From the NCBI GenBank assembly GCA_028015205.1, contig CM051516.1:52332230-52396229 (forward strand): a stretch of DNA of 64,000 nucleotides, written 5' to 3'. A program made the translations under genes and the position numbers. Shown one piece after another: positions 22,505 through 35,500 of the stretch (within the stretch, counting starts at the first letter, position 1; every line of letters begins with the position of its first letter). The notes below the pieces were generated by a model that did no database searches, had not been told where the DNA came from, and saw nothing but the letters and a program-made list of their open reading frames with translations. The stretch comes from Mytilisepta virgata (lineage: Eukaryota; Mollusca; Bivalvia; Mytilida; Mytilidae).

Positions 22505-23792
22505 TAAAGTCAAGAAATACCAATGGGATATTCGAAGGAGAGAAAAATCGTTACAACTGACAAACTCCGGAGAACAACGAAGACAAGACCAAAACAATAC
22601 ATGCACTACAATTAAAAACTAAAAACGTATGAACAACATGGACCCCACCAAAAAACCGGGGGTAGACTCAGGTGCTCCGGAAGAGTAAGCAGTCTCAACT
22701 TCCTGCAGGACACCCACCATGCTGCTCATGTCAAATCCGGTATTAGGAAGGGATAATATCAATGGAACAGGTCCATTTTCATTTGGGAAACGGTTTTTTC
22801 ATACCTGTCAACCAAGTCATGATGACGCCCATAAAACTTTAATAAGGATGACTTCAGCTTAGGAGTAACGTACCCCTGTCTGAGCAACTTTTCTGTCAGG
22901 AGCCGGGCTCTGTCCAGGAAGTCAATGTATATGTCACAAGCTCTGGAATAACGTATGAGTTGTGAAATATATACTCCATACGCCGGCGCTTCTGGAATAT
23001 TGCCGCTCAAAAATGGAAAGTTGACGATTGGAAAGTCAAAGTCATCCCGTTTGTCGTAAAGTTTTGTATTTAACCTTCCTCTGGTGTCAATTTCGAGGTG
23101 AAGGTCAAGATAAGATGCAGACTTGGCAATGTCTGTGGTATCTTTAATTTCGAGCTCACTGGGATAGATGAGATGTAAGAAATTCCCAAAACGTGAACTG
23201 TTGAGTGATAAAACATCATCTATGTAGCGGAAGCTGAAATTAAAGGTACGGGCTAACTTCTTTTGTTTTTCCTTAAGAAGCCCGTCAAGGAAGTCTGCCT
23301 CATATGAGTAAAGGAACAAGTCGACCAGGAGTGGCGCACAATAGGAATGTCTATTGTCTGTTGGAAAACACGTCCACCAAATTGAACAAATATGTTGTCG
23401 ATCAAAAATTCAATCAGGACAATTTTGTCCTCTGTATATTTTTTGTTAGATTTAGAGTGGTTTTTAACAAAGTATGATTTATCTCTACCAATGACAAGGT
23501 ATGTGTATCTGTTGTTGCCTTTTTTATTTTGAAAGCATCGATGGATTAGATCTTTCAACTTCTCCTTCAGTTGTGAATGAGGAATGGTAGTATAGAGGGT
23601 AGAGAAATCAAATGTTTTTATGCTGTTACAGACTGAAATGGACCGAGATCGTAAAATATCCTTCAAGTCTTTGGAGTTCTTTAATATCCACATTTGATTG
23701 ATACCACTTCTTGAATAACTTGTCTCACAATAACTTTCTAAATAACATTTAAAAATGAACAGGAGTAGTAGGGAGTGTGCTGTTTTAGTCAA
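22505..23792 (-). mobile_element. Penelope-like retroelement fragment, copy 1
   Basis: A 5'-truncated element on the minus strand, consisting of a frameshifted RT (22759-23792) followed by the 3' tail (22505-22758) shared with 15838-16110 and 7421-7590. The tail has TTCGAATATCCC and CTCCGGAGTTTGTC landmarks on the minus strand. Penelope-like assignment rests on the RT sequence style; the endonuclease part is absent. Confidence 0.75.
22759..23792 (-). pseudogene. Reverse transcriptase, Penelope-like, frameshifted
   Basis: Two overlapping minus-strand frames make one RT. The upstream frame (23792-23253) has motif A as F-D-F-S-T-L-Y-T-T-I-P-H and continues to F-G-G-R-V-F-Q-Q-T. The downstream frame (23319-22759) has motif C as R-Y-I-D-D-V near 23226-23215, then Y-L-D-L-H-L-E and the L-Y-D-K-R-D-D-F thumb-like region. 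The join is at about 23340/23341, where I-P runs directly into what should follow the M-G-T-N motif. This looks like a deletion of about 10 bp that removes this loop and breaks the frame. The enzyme would be dead. Apart from this lesion the coding sequence is well kept. Confidence 0.82.
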
Positions 23793-23817
23793 CCTAAAAA
23801 CCTAAGGTTCTACGATT

Positions 23818-23869
23818 CCAAGATGGCGGCCAACCAACTTCCGGTTTACAAGGACCCAAGATGGCGGCC
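23818..23869 (+). promoter_or_regulatory. YY1-ETS-YY1 motif cluster
   Basis: Two identical CCAAGATGGCGGCC blocks (23818-23831 and 23856-23869) match the YY1 consensus AAGATGGCGGC. Between them lies ACTTCCGG (23837-23844), the ETS/GABP core. In animals this trio marks TATA-less promoters and is also used in retroelement 5' regions. Both YY1 sites face the plus strand. No gene was found immediately downstream; the decayed RT is immediately to the left on the other strand. Confidence 0.6.
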
Positions 23870-24010
23870 GGATTAAGTTGTCGGAAAAGATTAAGTTGTC
23901 GGATGTCAGCTAATCCCTTATCGGATTAAGTTGTCGGATTAACTTGTAAAAACACATGGAATCAATGACGAAAAAAAAATATACTCTCTAGGGATTAAGT
24001 TGTTAAAAAG
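23866..24010 (+). repeat. Repeated GGATTAAGTTGTCGG motif
   Basis: GATTAAGTTGTCGG occurs three times (23871, 23889 and 23933), with degenerate GGATTAACTTGT (23947) and GGGATTAAGTTGTT (23993). This abuts the YY1-ETS cluster. Confidence 0.7.
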
Positions 24011-26264
24011 GGATTACTTTCAACCCAAAGGAAAGCACGGAATGTCGAAACAAGCGGGATTATCCTCATTAACGTCATTTTGTTCTCATTTCGGATATCC
24101 AAAGAAAATGCCCAACCCGGGACCAGTTGCTCAACGTCACAACAACCAGGACCAAGCGAAGGCCGGGTTGAGGTAGAATAACACATGCGTGACAACATAT
24201 TTTGAGGGGAGAGTAATAACTCTTTTCCCGCCTTTTTTTCCATTTGAGGATAATTTCTACAGTCTAGGGAGACAACTCTTTTTCTAGATCTTTATGTTTG
24301 GATCGTTAAAGTCATAGTTCTTGGGTATCTGTAAAAATGACGACATATTTTTTCAACATTTATTGACAATCATATTCCAGATATATACAACAATAATTCA
24401 AAAAATGTAATTCGTAAGTCTCTTTCAGTCTGGCATTGTTGGACTCCACGTCCCGGGTAGAAAAGTCTTTCATAATGTCTTCCATCGAAAGTTCCGATAT
24501 CTCGACCTGATGAAAAGAATGCAGTAAAGTTCACAGGTGTCACTCCCATAGGGTTGGATTGTGTTTCTTACGAATGACATTTTTTTTAAATTAATCGCTG
24601 GTAAAATGTTTCAGACTTATAAAATATTTATAAAATAACTATTATTTCCATATGAATAAATTCTCACAAATCAAACTGAATGACCTTGCATTTAAAATTG
24701 CTTACTTCAAAGGTGCAATAGGTCATCAAATGATACGCGCTCATCGATTTATAAAAGAAGTCTTCCCCTACTAATTTTTATTATTATTTCTATTATTACT
24801 TATAAGAATTCAGTTATCGAAAAAGAATTAGTGAGACCGACAATAAAATACTGTTGTGCTTACTCAAGCAAATATAAACCGGAATTCAATAAAAGACAAA
24901 TGACTTCAAGTATAGCTCATTTAAAAAAAAAAATGAATTGTTCTTTTGCTGGGGTGGGTAGGGGATGAGGCATCACGAATATGTACCATACAATGTTGAA
25001 AGTAGGGGCTATTGTAAGGTTTCGTTGATAACTGAAGAACGAACAACCACTTTCGGTGTGAAAAACAACAACGAAAGCCCTGCTCACTTGCTTTTTGTAT
25101 TATTTCAGTATTACGTGTGTTAGTTTAGCTCGAATTGAATAATTCGACTGTTTTTATAATTTTATACCATTTTTTGTATTTATTTATTTTTCGTAATTTC
25201 CCTACAACTTTCAATATACAAAAGTAAACAACCATGTTATTAATCTTTTAGAACAGTTATCTGCAGGTCTCCTACGTCAAACAGATGTTTTTATTCAAAG
25301 TATGAATACCTTCCAATTATTGTTAACGATAATGACAGCTGATTTTCCATTTTCTCATTTATTACTCTGCAACAATAAACCAAAAATAGTAAATAGAAGA
25401 AAACAAGATGAAAAAAAATTATAACAGTAATTGATAATTGTGCTTTTGAATAGAAAATATTGTAGTCCATTTATATGATGTCCTCTTACGGCCGCGGACA
25501 TTTTGGTTCTGTGTACTTGTAATCCAGTATTCAGGTGTGGACAAATTACTAATCTATGATATACCAATTTTAATATACATATTTTGTCGAGTTACGACTT
25601 GTTTTAGTTGTAAGTTTGAATCGAGAAACATCATCATGAATGAGTGAAAAAAGAAAAATGTGTAGGTGTCCATCCGTGAAACCTAGCTTCCATCCAAATA
25701 CTTGAAAATTTGAATATGACTAGAATAAAGTACCATCCCGAAACTTCAATATCGTTTTATCAAAAATTCTACCATGGATGTTTTTAAAAACATCACCCAC
25801 TATGACATATCTATAGTTTAAGATGGAAAATGCAGAGAGACCGGTGTTAAAATGAGATGGGTTGGACATAAAGCAGAAAATTAATATGAATCAACAAATA
25901 CAGAATACGCCATTGAGAATATGGGATCTGTTTCAAAGGGATATTGAATATAACAAAATATAAGGATAAGGAGTATGGGTTAGTATGATAATATCCATGG
26001 GAAAATATTAATTATATCAATAAACTGTCGTGTGGTCTTGAACAAGGACAAACAACTCTTTCTCTTCTGACAATCATTAAATGTCATCTGAATATAGGTA
26101 TCAAACATTGAACAAAAGTAATTGAAAATTATTATTCCATGTAATAAATATTTAACAAATAGACACATGAGACAAGAGGTAAGCGTTGAAAATCCAGGCT
26201 CCTAGCTTGATGTTTTAGTGTTAAATATGTTCATGAGTACTCAGGCTTCCTAAAATTATTTAAT
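24011..26264. other. No gene seen
   Basis: No exon, RNA gene or transposon terminus is supported. The region is AT-rich. Confidence 0.45.
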
Positions 26265-26345
26265 GAATTCTTTTATACCAGTTTTGATGCCCAAGATGTA
26301 CTCATTTCGTCGATTTATGATTCATCAATAACAATTAAAGTCAGT
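26265..26345 (-). repeat. Dispersed repeat family B, copy 4 (partial)
   Basis: Contains TTTGATGCCCAAGATGTACT followed by CATTTCGTCGATTTATGA and TTCATCA, matching the copy at 4545 in orientation. Confidence 0.6.
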
Positions 26346-26535
26346 TCCAGACATTGCGTAGCTAAGTACTAAAACAAAGTACTTGACACAGAAACGACCG
26401 ACTTTCAAATTACAAAATCCTTTTAGGTTTAAATCCGGGATAACGACAGGACTAAATTTACTGTTAAGTAATTTAGCATAGCAAGTCAGCTCTTCAATGC
26501 AACATCAGTCTGGAAGAAAAAGTTTTTAACTACCG

Positions 26536-26564
26536 TTATATATATATATATATATATATATATG
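26536..26564. repeat. (TA)n microsatellite
   Basis: Uninterrupted alternating TA run of nearly 30 bp. Confidence 0.9.
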
Positions 26565-27737
26565 GTTGTATTAAATAAAAAAAATTAATTTTATTCTCGT
26601 ATTAAAGAAACTTGTTAGATTAGAAACTACGTCTATTAAATCAGTATTGACTGTTTGTATATTAAGATCAGATTAATGGCCGATATAAAGTACCAACGCC
26701 TACATACAGAGAGTGTATCGGTTACAGAATGACCGAAATTATAATTGTCGTGTCAACATAATGCACAACATTATCCGTTCGTCTTACAAAAACAGATTTG
26801 GTGCCTTATTTAGAAACAGTAATACAATGAACACCAAAATCCCGATATAAAAATTGTATATATGAGCAGTGACTTAATTATAGCTTTCAGACTTTGTTCT
26901 GTGTAACCTGAGCTAATCAGATTGTTTTTTACTGGAGAATTATTCAATTTGCTCATCTACATGCCGGATCAGACTACATCTTCAATGATATAAAAAAGTT
27001 GTCAGTCGTTCTAAGGATTTTCCATAGGTCAATCTGATACGATATAAATTGGATGAAAATTCTAGTACTGGTAGATTGTTATAGCAAACAATGTTACAAA
27101 TAGGCAGCAAACGCAGATGGTAATTTGAAAGGTTTGTAAAAGAAACAGAATCGGATGTATTGAATTTTATAGACAAAAATAAAAGTGCATTTGCATTTCA
27201 GAATGATATGTTTCTAAAAACAGTATTAAAGCTAAACCGTGGACATTCTGATAAATTTTGAACAATTATTAAACAAGAATTAAAACACCATACCTTGTAA
27301 TGCAGCGCAAGTGATTTTTAAAATAAAAATGTTATATTTGTTACGTTAAGACAGTGTACAAAAATCGTTTAATTACATTAACAGAAAGAAAGATATGGAA
27401 ATAAAAATATTGAAAATCACGCTTGTAAAAATAAGCATCATTTGATATATATCCATCACGTTGCCTCTTCTTGATCTTCAACTTTTCACTTATTGTTTAC
27501 AACCTTATACTAGTAAATAAATAAATAATTAAAATAAATAAAAAATCTTTATTTAAAGAGGATTGCCTCATTAGCCTAGACTTATCTTCCTGAGGGTCCT
27601 CGAAATATGAAATATACAAACATTAACATGTATACAAACGAAAATTATCATACAATTAAATAATAATAAATTCTATTTACTTAAAAAGAATTCAAAACAT
27701 ATATAACGAGTTTCGGAAAAAAGCATTATAAGCTTCG
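26565..27737. other. No gene seen
   Basis: AT-rich, with no supported exon or structured repeat. Confidence 0.45.
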
Positions 27738-28110
27738 TATGTATTCCAGTAGTGAATCTATTAAATTTGGGTTAATGTCGTTTGTATTCCACAAGTGAAT
27801 CTGTTAATTTTGGGTTGATGTCGTTTGTATTCCAGTAGTCAATCCGTTAATTTTGGGTTAAAGTCGATTGTATTCCAGTGGTGAATCTGTTAATTTTGGG
27901 TTAATGTCGTTTGTATTCGAGTAGTTAATCTGTTAATTCTGGGTTAATGTAGTTTGTATTACAGTAGTGAATCTGTTAATTTTGGGTTAATGTCGTTTGT
28001 AATCCAGTAGTGAATCTTAATTTTGGGTTAATGACGTTTGTATTCCAGTAGTGTATCTGTTAATTTGGAGTTAATGTCGTTTGAATTCCAGTAGTGAATC
28101 TGTTAATGTT
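27738..28110. repeat. 43-bp minisatellite, about 8.5 copies
   Basis: Units start with TTTGTATTCCAGTAG and contain GAATCTGTTAATTTTGGG. Successive starts at 27781, 27824, 27867, 27910, 27953, 27996, 28037 and 28080 give a 43-bp period with one 41-bp unit. Copies differ by a few bases each. Noncoding. Confidence 0.95.
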
Positions 28111-30639
28111 CCATGTACATTAACCCCACATCTGTAATTTATCATATCTCTTCTTAGGCCATATATGAAAACATAAAGAGAAACCAATTAAACCACCAAA
28201 GTACAGATTTCGGTCAAATATATCTCCTCAATTATTTTTTTCGCGTGTCCTATAAAATGTGAAAACTAATAAAAAAAAGGCGAACAATAATGAAGGTAAG
28301 CAAATCATATTTGAAATAGCAAATTAACGGCGAGACGTTTGAACTGCCACTGACTTAGACAACAGGTTTAGCGCCAATATTACCCAGCACGAACTGCACA
28401 GCGAACTTAAGAACCCATTAACAATTTAGGAAAATATTTTTCCGCAAATTTAAAAAGGATTAAAGTATGTTCCACTAGGAGGAATTCTGTTGTTCATCCC
28501 ATCCAATGAAATCTAATATGGATCTCGAACCAGATTATTCGACCTCAGTTTCAAATTTGTAATTAATGAAGTATAAAAGTAAAACAAATGGCAGAGTCTG
28601 GAGCAAACAACAACAATAAAAACTGAAATTATCCGCTGTTCAATTAAAAGGAATAACTTTTGGTTGAGTATTGTGTTGTTACTGTGAACTTTTCGATTCA
28701 ATGTCAGTACAAAGGGTCTTTAAGATCAATTTCTCATGGAATCTTACAAACGACATATCTTTGGTACATTTAACATCGTTATGTTGGTACTTAATGAAAC
28801 ATAAAGAGTTTTTAAATGAAGACAGATCCGTGCTTATGGCACCAATTATTTCGTTTTGACATAGCAGCACTTGCACGATTTCGTTACTGATATATTCTAG
28901 TTCATTTATCGAATGTTTTTGCATAGCAGTAAAAGACCGTATTAACACTTTATCAGTTGACGACAAACATAGGCAGCCATTCAAAAAATGTCAAAAATTA
29001 AGCTGAAAGAAGTAGTTAAACTATTGAACCTGAGCTCATTTGTAATTCTAATTATTGACTCGTTATCGGGCATGTCGGGGGTAGTTGTAGCGAAGATAAA
29101 CGCAAAGAAATGAGAAAGTACAGTTAAGGAGTATACAACAAAACCCGTCTGAAGCATATCGGATTATACAGTAGAATTGATTTCTTTAGTGTTGAAAATT
29201 CTTTAGATAATTTGGGTAAACTTCATGCTAATCAGCGTCATGTTCTTTCTGTTGATACTAATAGCTATAATTACCTGTTCGGTGAAACGCTCATACTAAA
29301 CGTCCGCATGCTTCTGCTGCAAGAGTAGCAATTGATTTTTTAAATGCTAAACAAGAAATTAAATGATATCAAATTTGGTGCGTACGATTATCGTTTCTGT
29401 ACTGAATTTCCTAGGGTTTGCTTATAATTCAAATGTCCTGAAAACAAATATGAAATCTTTAAGAACAGAAGTACCGTAAAACAGATATGAAATTAATGAC
29501 CTTTTGCATGTATATATGCAACCTGATTTAGTATGTACATGTAAATTCCACAAAGCATGTCAATATAAGTTCATAATTCGGGTCACATGAAAATATCTAG
29601 TCCTGAATATGCGGGGGATGCTGAATTATCATGACTCTATGTACTGAAATACAGTTTTAAATTGGGACCAATTTTTAGAATCGGAAAAAAGATAGAGCGG
29701 CTTTATCATTATTGAGGTCAAATGGTTGAATCGACAAACGAAAATGGCAGATCCATTTCTTATTCATCGCAAACAGTTTTGTCATATCATTGTGTCGAAC
29801 ATCCTTTTGCTAAGCTGGAGCGCATTTAAGTGTATTGCAGCGTGATACCGAAGTCAGCGATACCGAGTTTGAGGCTGACCTTAATTTAGCCAATCGCAAT
29901 TGTGAAATATATATAGCTGACCTAAGTCAGCTCGTCTCACCAGTATTTTCTTATTATCGGATATATAACAATTGGCCTTTTAACAGTAAACATGTGGTTT
30001 CCTTTTAATTGCTTAACAGCGTTTTATTAAGTTTATATTTAAGATAGTCTGTTGCTTTATGTTAATATCCCCTGTATTAATTGATGTACGGCGATTCCTT
30101 TTTGTACATTTCGGGTTCCGATTCAGGGTTGTGGTCTCATTCGGCATTTGTCCATACATCTTTTTCCTAATTGATTGTATAATGGGAACTAAATCTTCTT
30201 GCCAAGTGAATTGCAAAACAGGCGTCTTCAGAGGGCGAATGAAATGCTTTTGGTAAATTTAGAAGTAGTGGGTGTAAGCACAGAGTGCAAGATGCAATGT
30301 AAATTTATAATTTACAAATGGAGAGCAGGTGCAGCTTTAAAGATTAGAATAGTAATATATATACATATATTGCATGACAAAAGTACGTGGTAACTTTAAC
30401 AGAAACGGCCTATGGGGTGTCTGGACATTTTAATTGTCTAATTTGAAGTGGAAGAAGAAAATATCGGCTTCTCGTAATTTTTTTACGTAAACTGTAAACT
30501 GGTTGTTGAATAATCACGGAGCTCATTTTACCAAGCGTACTTTATCGAAGGGATTGGATCCACATCATTTAATTTGCGTTTCCATAAGTTCATACATGAT
30601 ATCGACAAAAGAACAAAATACACATAGCAAAATAAATAT
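28111..30639. other. No recognised gene; two coding-like stretches of unknown origin
   Basis: A 101-codon minus-strand frame (28984-28679) has balanced composition but no domain I recognise. Nearby on the plus strand (about 29160-29290) a readable stretch containing R-I-D-F-F-S-V and L-D-N-L-G-K-L is interrupted by stops. Either could be a relic of a retroelement or of a gene. Nothing else is supported. Confidence 0.3.
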
Positions 30640-30830
30640 AGTTACAAAAAGACAGGACAAATAGTAAAGCCCTAGCAATGTGAACTCCCACAAAAGGGAG
30701 TGAATTCATGTCCTGCTCCGGAAGGACAAGCATTTCCTGCTCCGTTAACATTACCCGTCACATTCAAATGGGTAACACCCCGAAAAGTGAAAAACGTGAA
30801 ATCAAACTGAAGATATCTAGTCTCATTTCA
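30640..30830. repeat. Dispersed repeat family C, copy 2
   Basis: Matches 20524-20790 through AGCAATGTGAACTCCCAC and CTGCTCCGTTAACATTACC with CCGTCACATT. Confidence 0.6.
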
Positions 30831-32490
30831 GAATTAGAAACTTCGTATAGGTCAATACCATCTCCATTCGTGTTAACATGCAGTAAAATACAAAACACAT
30901 ACTACAAAGATTTGAATTAAAGACACATACATGTAGTTAACTAACGAGAATATAACAATGGTACACAAACAAGAGAAGGCAAAAGTTCACAATTTTAATC
31001 AAAGGTTCCACTATTCAATTAGCCTTTTATTTCTAGTTTATTTTCGAAAAATACGACGGTTAATTTTTCAAATGTTTAAAAATGATGGGTAAAATTTGCT
31101 GATAATTATGATGTCTCACCACGAAGCTGATTCATGAAAGAGAGGATGTTTGACAATTGATTTAAGCTCATTTTAATGGTTCAATGAGTATGCATGTACT
31201 TAAGCGGCATCTCCATCTGACCTTGTATATCAGCATCTTGAGTGGTTTTTTATGTGTGTAAATTTTGCACGAAGTTTTGAAATGCAAGTTACGAAAAAAT
31301 GAGCCAAAAAACCTGCTCTATTTTTTTTTTTTTTGACTTTTTGAAATGGCCCAATGCTATGTTTAATTTATGACATGTGTCATATCCATTGCAATTCTAC
31401 ATTAAGGTGATAACTGGTCCTAGAATTGGGTCCCTTCAATGCATTTTCCACAATATTTTGAAAAAATTATCATTTTTTGTTGCTATGGGTAATCAAGGAA
31501 AAAGGATATTTTGATGGAAATCGTTAGGTTTTCCGGGCCGACACAACTTTTGATGTTTTCATATATACATATTTGGGTTTAAAAACAAAAAATATTGTGC
31601 ATGACATACAGGTAAAATTTCATATTTTGTGGCCAAAATTCAACACAAAATGACAATTGTGTAGTACTACCAAAAGCCAAAGACACTCATAACATTGCAA
31701 GTGTGTAAATTCCGGAATAATAGGATTGGACATCTTATTTTGTCCAATTGCAGTCGCAGTGTTCAAGATGGTGACTTTATTTCATTTTACCAAATATGAA
31801 AGTTTTAGTTGAATATCATTATTGTCGACCATTTGCAAATTAAAAAAAGGAAGCGTGTTTCATATTCTGGAACATTTCAAACATTTGCGCTCAATCGTTT
31901 TAAATATGTTTTTTCCATTGATTAAATTGGTTCACTTGATGGAATATATTTTTCTGCTTTCGATTGGCATCTTCTGTGTATAAACTCTTCAAAGAGCTTG
32001 AGTTCCATTTTAATTCTCTCTATGAAATGGACAAGAACACACAAGGATCAATCCAATAGATGTAACCTTCATGTACATACAAAATGAGAACTACAAATTA
32101 AAAAAAACATTACACTAAAAACTGCAGTTATAAATATGGTCAATTCAAATCAAAAAGGGCTGAAATTATTTATAAATTCAAGCGCAATCGTCTACAGCAT
32201 GCCATGCTCCGGTTAGCGACACTTGCCCAATTATCTAAGATTCTTTCAATTCACAATTTCTGATATTTCGAAGCAATTTGTTTTTTTTGTTTTTTTTCAT
32301 GGTACCCAGAATTCTTGTTATTATGGGTATGTCAAAATACTTTTGAGAATTTCTTCGACTTTGCAATCAGGAGAATGAACTGTATATAATTTGGCTTTTC
32401 TCATTGAGAAAAAAAAGAAATCATGATCTTAGTTCCGTCATGTTATAAATTTGGTCGCGAAATCTTTAATCTTATCTTACATTCTTGCAA
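30831..32490. other. No gene seen upstream of the cysteine-rich peptide gene
   Basis: A T12-type homopolymer lies near 31320. A short family C remnant lies at 32195-32225. CTTATCTTA (32471-32479), a GATA-type site, sits 30 bp upstream of the peptide gene TATA box. No exon is supported. Confidence 0.4.
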
Positions 32491-32500
32491 CCAGGACAAT

Positions 32501-32508
32501 TATATAAA
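32501..32508 (+). promoter_or_regulatory. TATA box of the cysteine-rich peptide gene
   Basis: TATATAAA lies 54 bp before the ATG at 32555, so transcription would start near 32530 and give a leader of about 25 nt. The spacing and the GATA-like CTTATCTTA upstream fit a compact, inducible or tissue-specific promoter. Confidence 0.6.
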
Positions 32509-32554
32509 GAGTTCGGCATTCTATCTGAAGATTTCAAATCACCCAAACGTAACC

Positions 32555-32594
32555 ATGAGGTCAATGGTGTTTATACTTCTTATTACTGTAATAG
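32555..32594 (+). CDS. Peptide gene exon 1 (signal peptide)
   Basis: The ATG is in fair context (AACC before it). The exon encodes 13 codons plus one base and ends ATAG/GTAGGT. Confidence 0.8.
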
Positions 32595-35500
32595 GTAGGT
32601 AGTATTATTCTTAATTATTGGTGCTTTTTTTTGTAAATAATATGCATAATTATTCAAAAACTAATCTATTCGTTTTGAGAATAGTAAATGTTATGTTATT
32701 TAAAAAAATTATTAATGTTATTTAATGGGGTAAATAAATATAATATAGATAAGTGTCCAAAGTTTTGTGTGATAGTCTGTTCTCTTTTCTTTTATTTATT
32801 AGTTTATTTATTTTTCTATTTATTAATGGCAAATTACAAGCACAAATATATACTGAAAAAAAAAACACATAACCCGAATATTAACAACGCGTTTCTTGGT
32901 CTTAGTCCTTCAACATTGAAATACTATACCAGCTTATTAAAAGGAAAGTTTGAATCAAATACTTGATGGTTAAATGTATAAGTATTTCTACATACTAGTT
33001 TAATCTTAGTTCGAAATACTGCGAACATTCAGTCAGTGAAAGTCGTTAATTCGGTCATTACGATAATGTATGAACAAGGTCATGCAGATATAAACAATAT
33101 ATTATATTTATGGAATGACTTTTCTTGCGATTTATTTAGTCAGTATTGAAGAATATCGACCCCTGCTAATCATACAGGTGTAACTGCCATGCAAGCAATT
33201 AAGACTTATCATGTGTGATCTAGGCCAAAATAGCGAGAAAAAAAACTTTTGAAAAATGTGAGCAATTAAATCAAACCGGCCTAAAAATTGGTCACAATCC
33301 AGGGTTGCGTTCAATATCGTAGCAGCTAGGCTAGCTGCTATACCCTAGATATCTACGAGTATCTATGTCGAACGATATGCTTTGAATTGTTAGGGCTATC
33401 TAGCCCTACGTAGCAGCTAGGCTAGCTGCTATGCGTTCAAAAGTTAAAAGCTACGTAGCCCTACATAGCAGCTACGATATTGAACGCGCCCCATGTAAAA
33501 TTGTTTAAAGGAGTATTACTTAACAATCGAAATAACTGAAAGTGAAAAAAAGTTAACTACTTTTCAACAATTGGGCCCAGTTTAATTAAGGACTGGAGCT
33601 GGCATATCAGTAACTGCTAATAGTCCTTTGTTAATTTATTTTAGGTATTAGGGGGGGGGGTTGAGATCTCAAAAAAAAATGTTGAACACCGCCGCATTTT
33701 CGCGACTGTCCCTAGTGTGGAACCTCTAACTTTTGTTAGTTTTGTGTGTTTTTTTAAATTTATTTAATTTAATTGTATTTTTCTGAGTTTAGTGTGGCGT
33801 CCGTTTCGCTAAACTCCGGATGCGGGATTTCTGGCTGCGTTGAAGACCCATTAGTAACCTTGAGCTGTTTTCTGCTCTTTTGGTCGGGTTGTTGTCTCTT
33901 TGACACATTCCCTGTTTCCATTATCTATTCTATTGATAATATAAAATGTATCACAAAATACCGAATACATTTGATGCACTACATGGCCATTTCGTTGACT
34001 GACAACTCATCAGCAGTGCTCGAGATCAAAACTTTGGAAATCCGGTTAGATATTATGACGAATTAATAAGCACAACCATTAAAACCCAAAACAATTAAAA
34101 CAAATAGGAATCCAAACTCAGCTAAGGGTTACCTCTGCATCAAAAGGAAGAGCCTTAGAAATTTCTCAATTTGTCAAATTTTGAACGGAAAATTAAAAAG
34201 TATTTCAGTTATGAATCATGCCAGGACAAAAATTCTGGCTACTGGGCTGATAATGCCTGTTTTATTGTGATTCTAACTTTTTGGTTTGCAATTTTTTAAG
34301 CCTTGAGGACAACTGAAGTCACAGTGGTAAATCGACAAAATATTCATATCTTGTATCATAGTACTTATTATATTCTCGTGGCCGAGGATGGGATACTAAA
34401 ATTTTATCTTGCTTTTCTCACTTTTGTATCATTGTTATGGAAATTTGCTGTGTGGTGTTAAAGCTCCTTGAACAATAACACCGTAACAAAAACTCCGCTG
34501 CTTTGCCAAATAAATGTCTTACATGCAGTGCTCATCAAATGTCAATTGACGAACATATATTAAAGCATGACATATACCTTTTTATGCGGGTTTCTCAGTT
34601 GGGATCGTCATGAATTTAGGGATAGATTCTATCTATAAAATCCACCAATATTTAACTTAGAACGACACTTCAATAGTGGATGGTGAATTCAATGATCGGT
34701 CTATATGTTCTTTATGTGAATATTGATTTTCAAATTATTTTTTGCAGGACTGGCGATAGGAAAGCATTGTACATCTAATGCAGATTGTAAAACTCATTGT
34801 TCACACGGTTACCATGGACATTGCACTGCAGGGCATTGTGAATGTCCAACACGTAAGAAAAAGCAGGAATAGAAAGATAATTCGAAAAATTAAAAAAAAA
34901 TAACTGTACAAAATGATCGAGTACAAGGCAGATATCGGAAACAAACCAATAAAGATCTGGGCAACCAAGTTGAACAACAAAGACACAAGTAACAAACTGT
35001 GATTAACAGCCAAATCGTGTCTCTTAAAATATATCAATCGTGTTAATCATTGACAATAACGGGTTGGAAACAAACCATCGGATGAGGTATAACCCCTTGA
35101 CTGAAGGAATGTCCATCTCACTTCAAATGATAGAACAATCTTGAAATTTTGACCTTTTTATTCAGAGGGCAAAAATTCATGTAAAATTCTTCAACTTTTT
35201 CTAAAGTACAATATTTGCATCTTTAATGAGGAAGACACCACATGTCCATGAAATTACTATATTTTATTATATCGTTTTTTTTTCTAACAAGGTAAGATAC
35301 ATATAGCGTTGTTTTGGAAAAGTTGTAGTAAATTGTGTGCAGATGTGCCTTTTTTAATTTAAAATTAGATTTTAATAAAAAATAATTACTTTAAATGCAC
35401 TTGGAAAATTTTCCCTCATAAAAGAGATAAAAACTCGGTTGAGGGGCTGCCATTCATATAAGGGTTTGTTCCCAACCTATATTATATTAAAGACGGGTGT

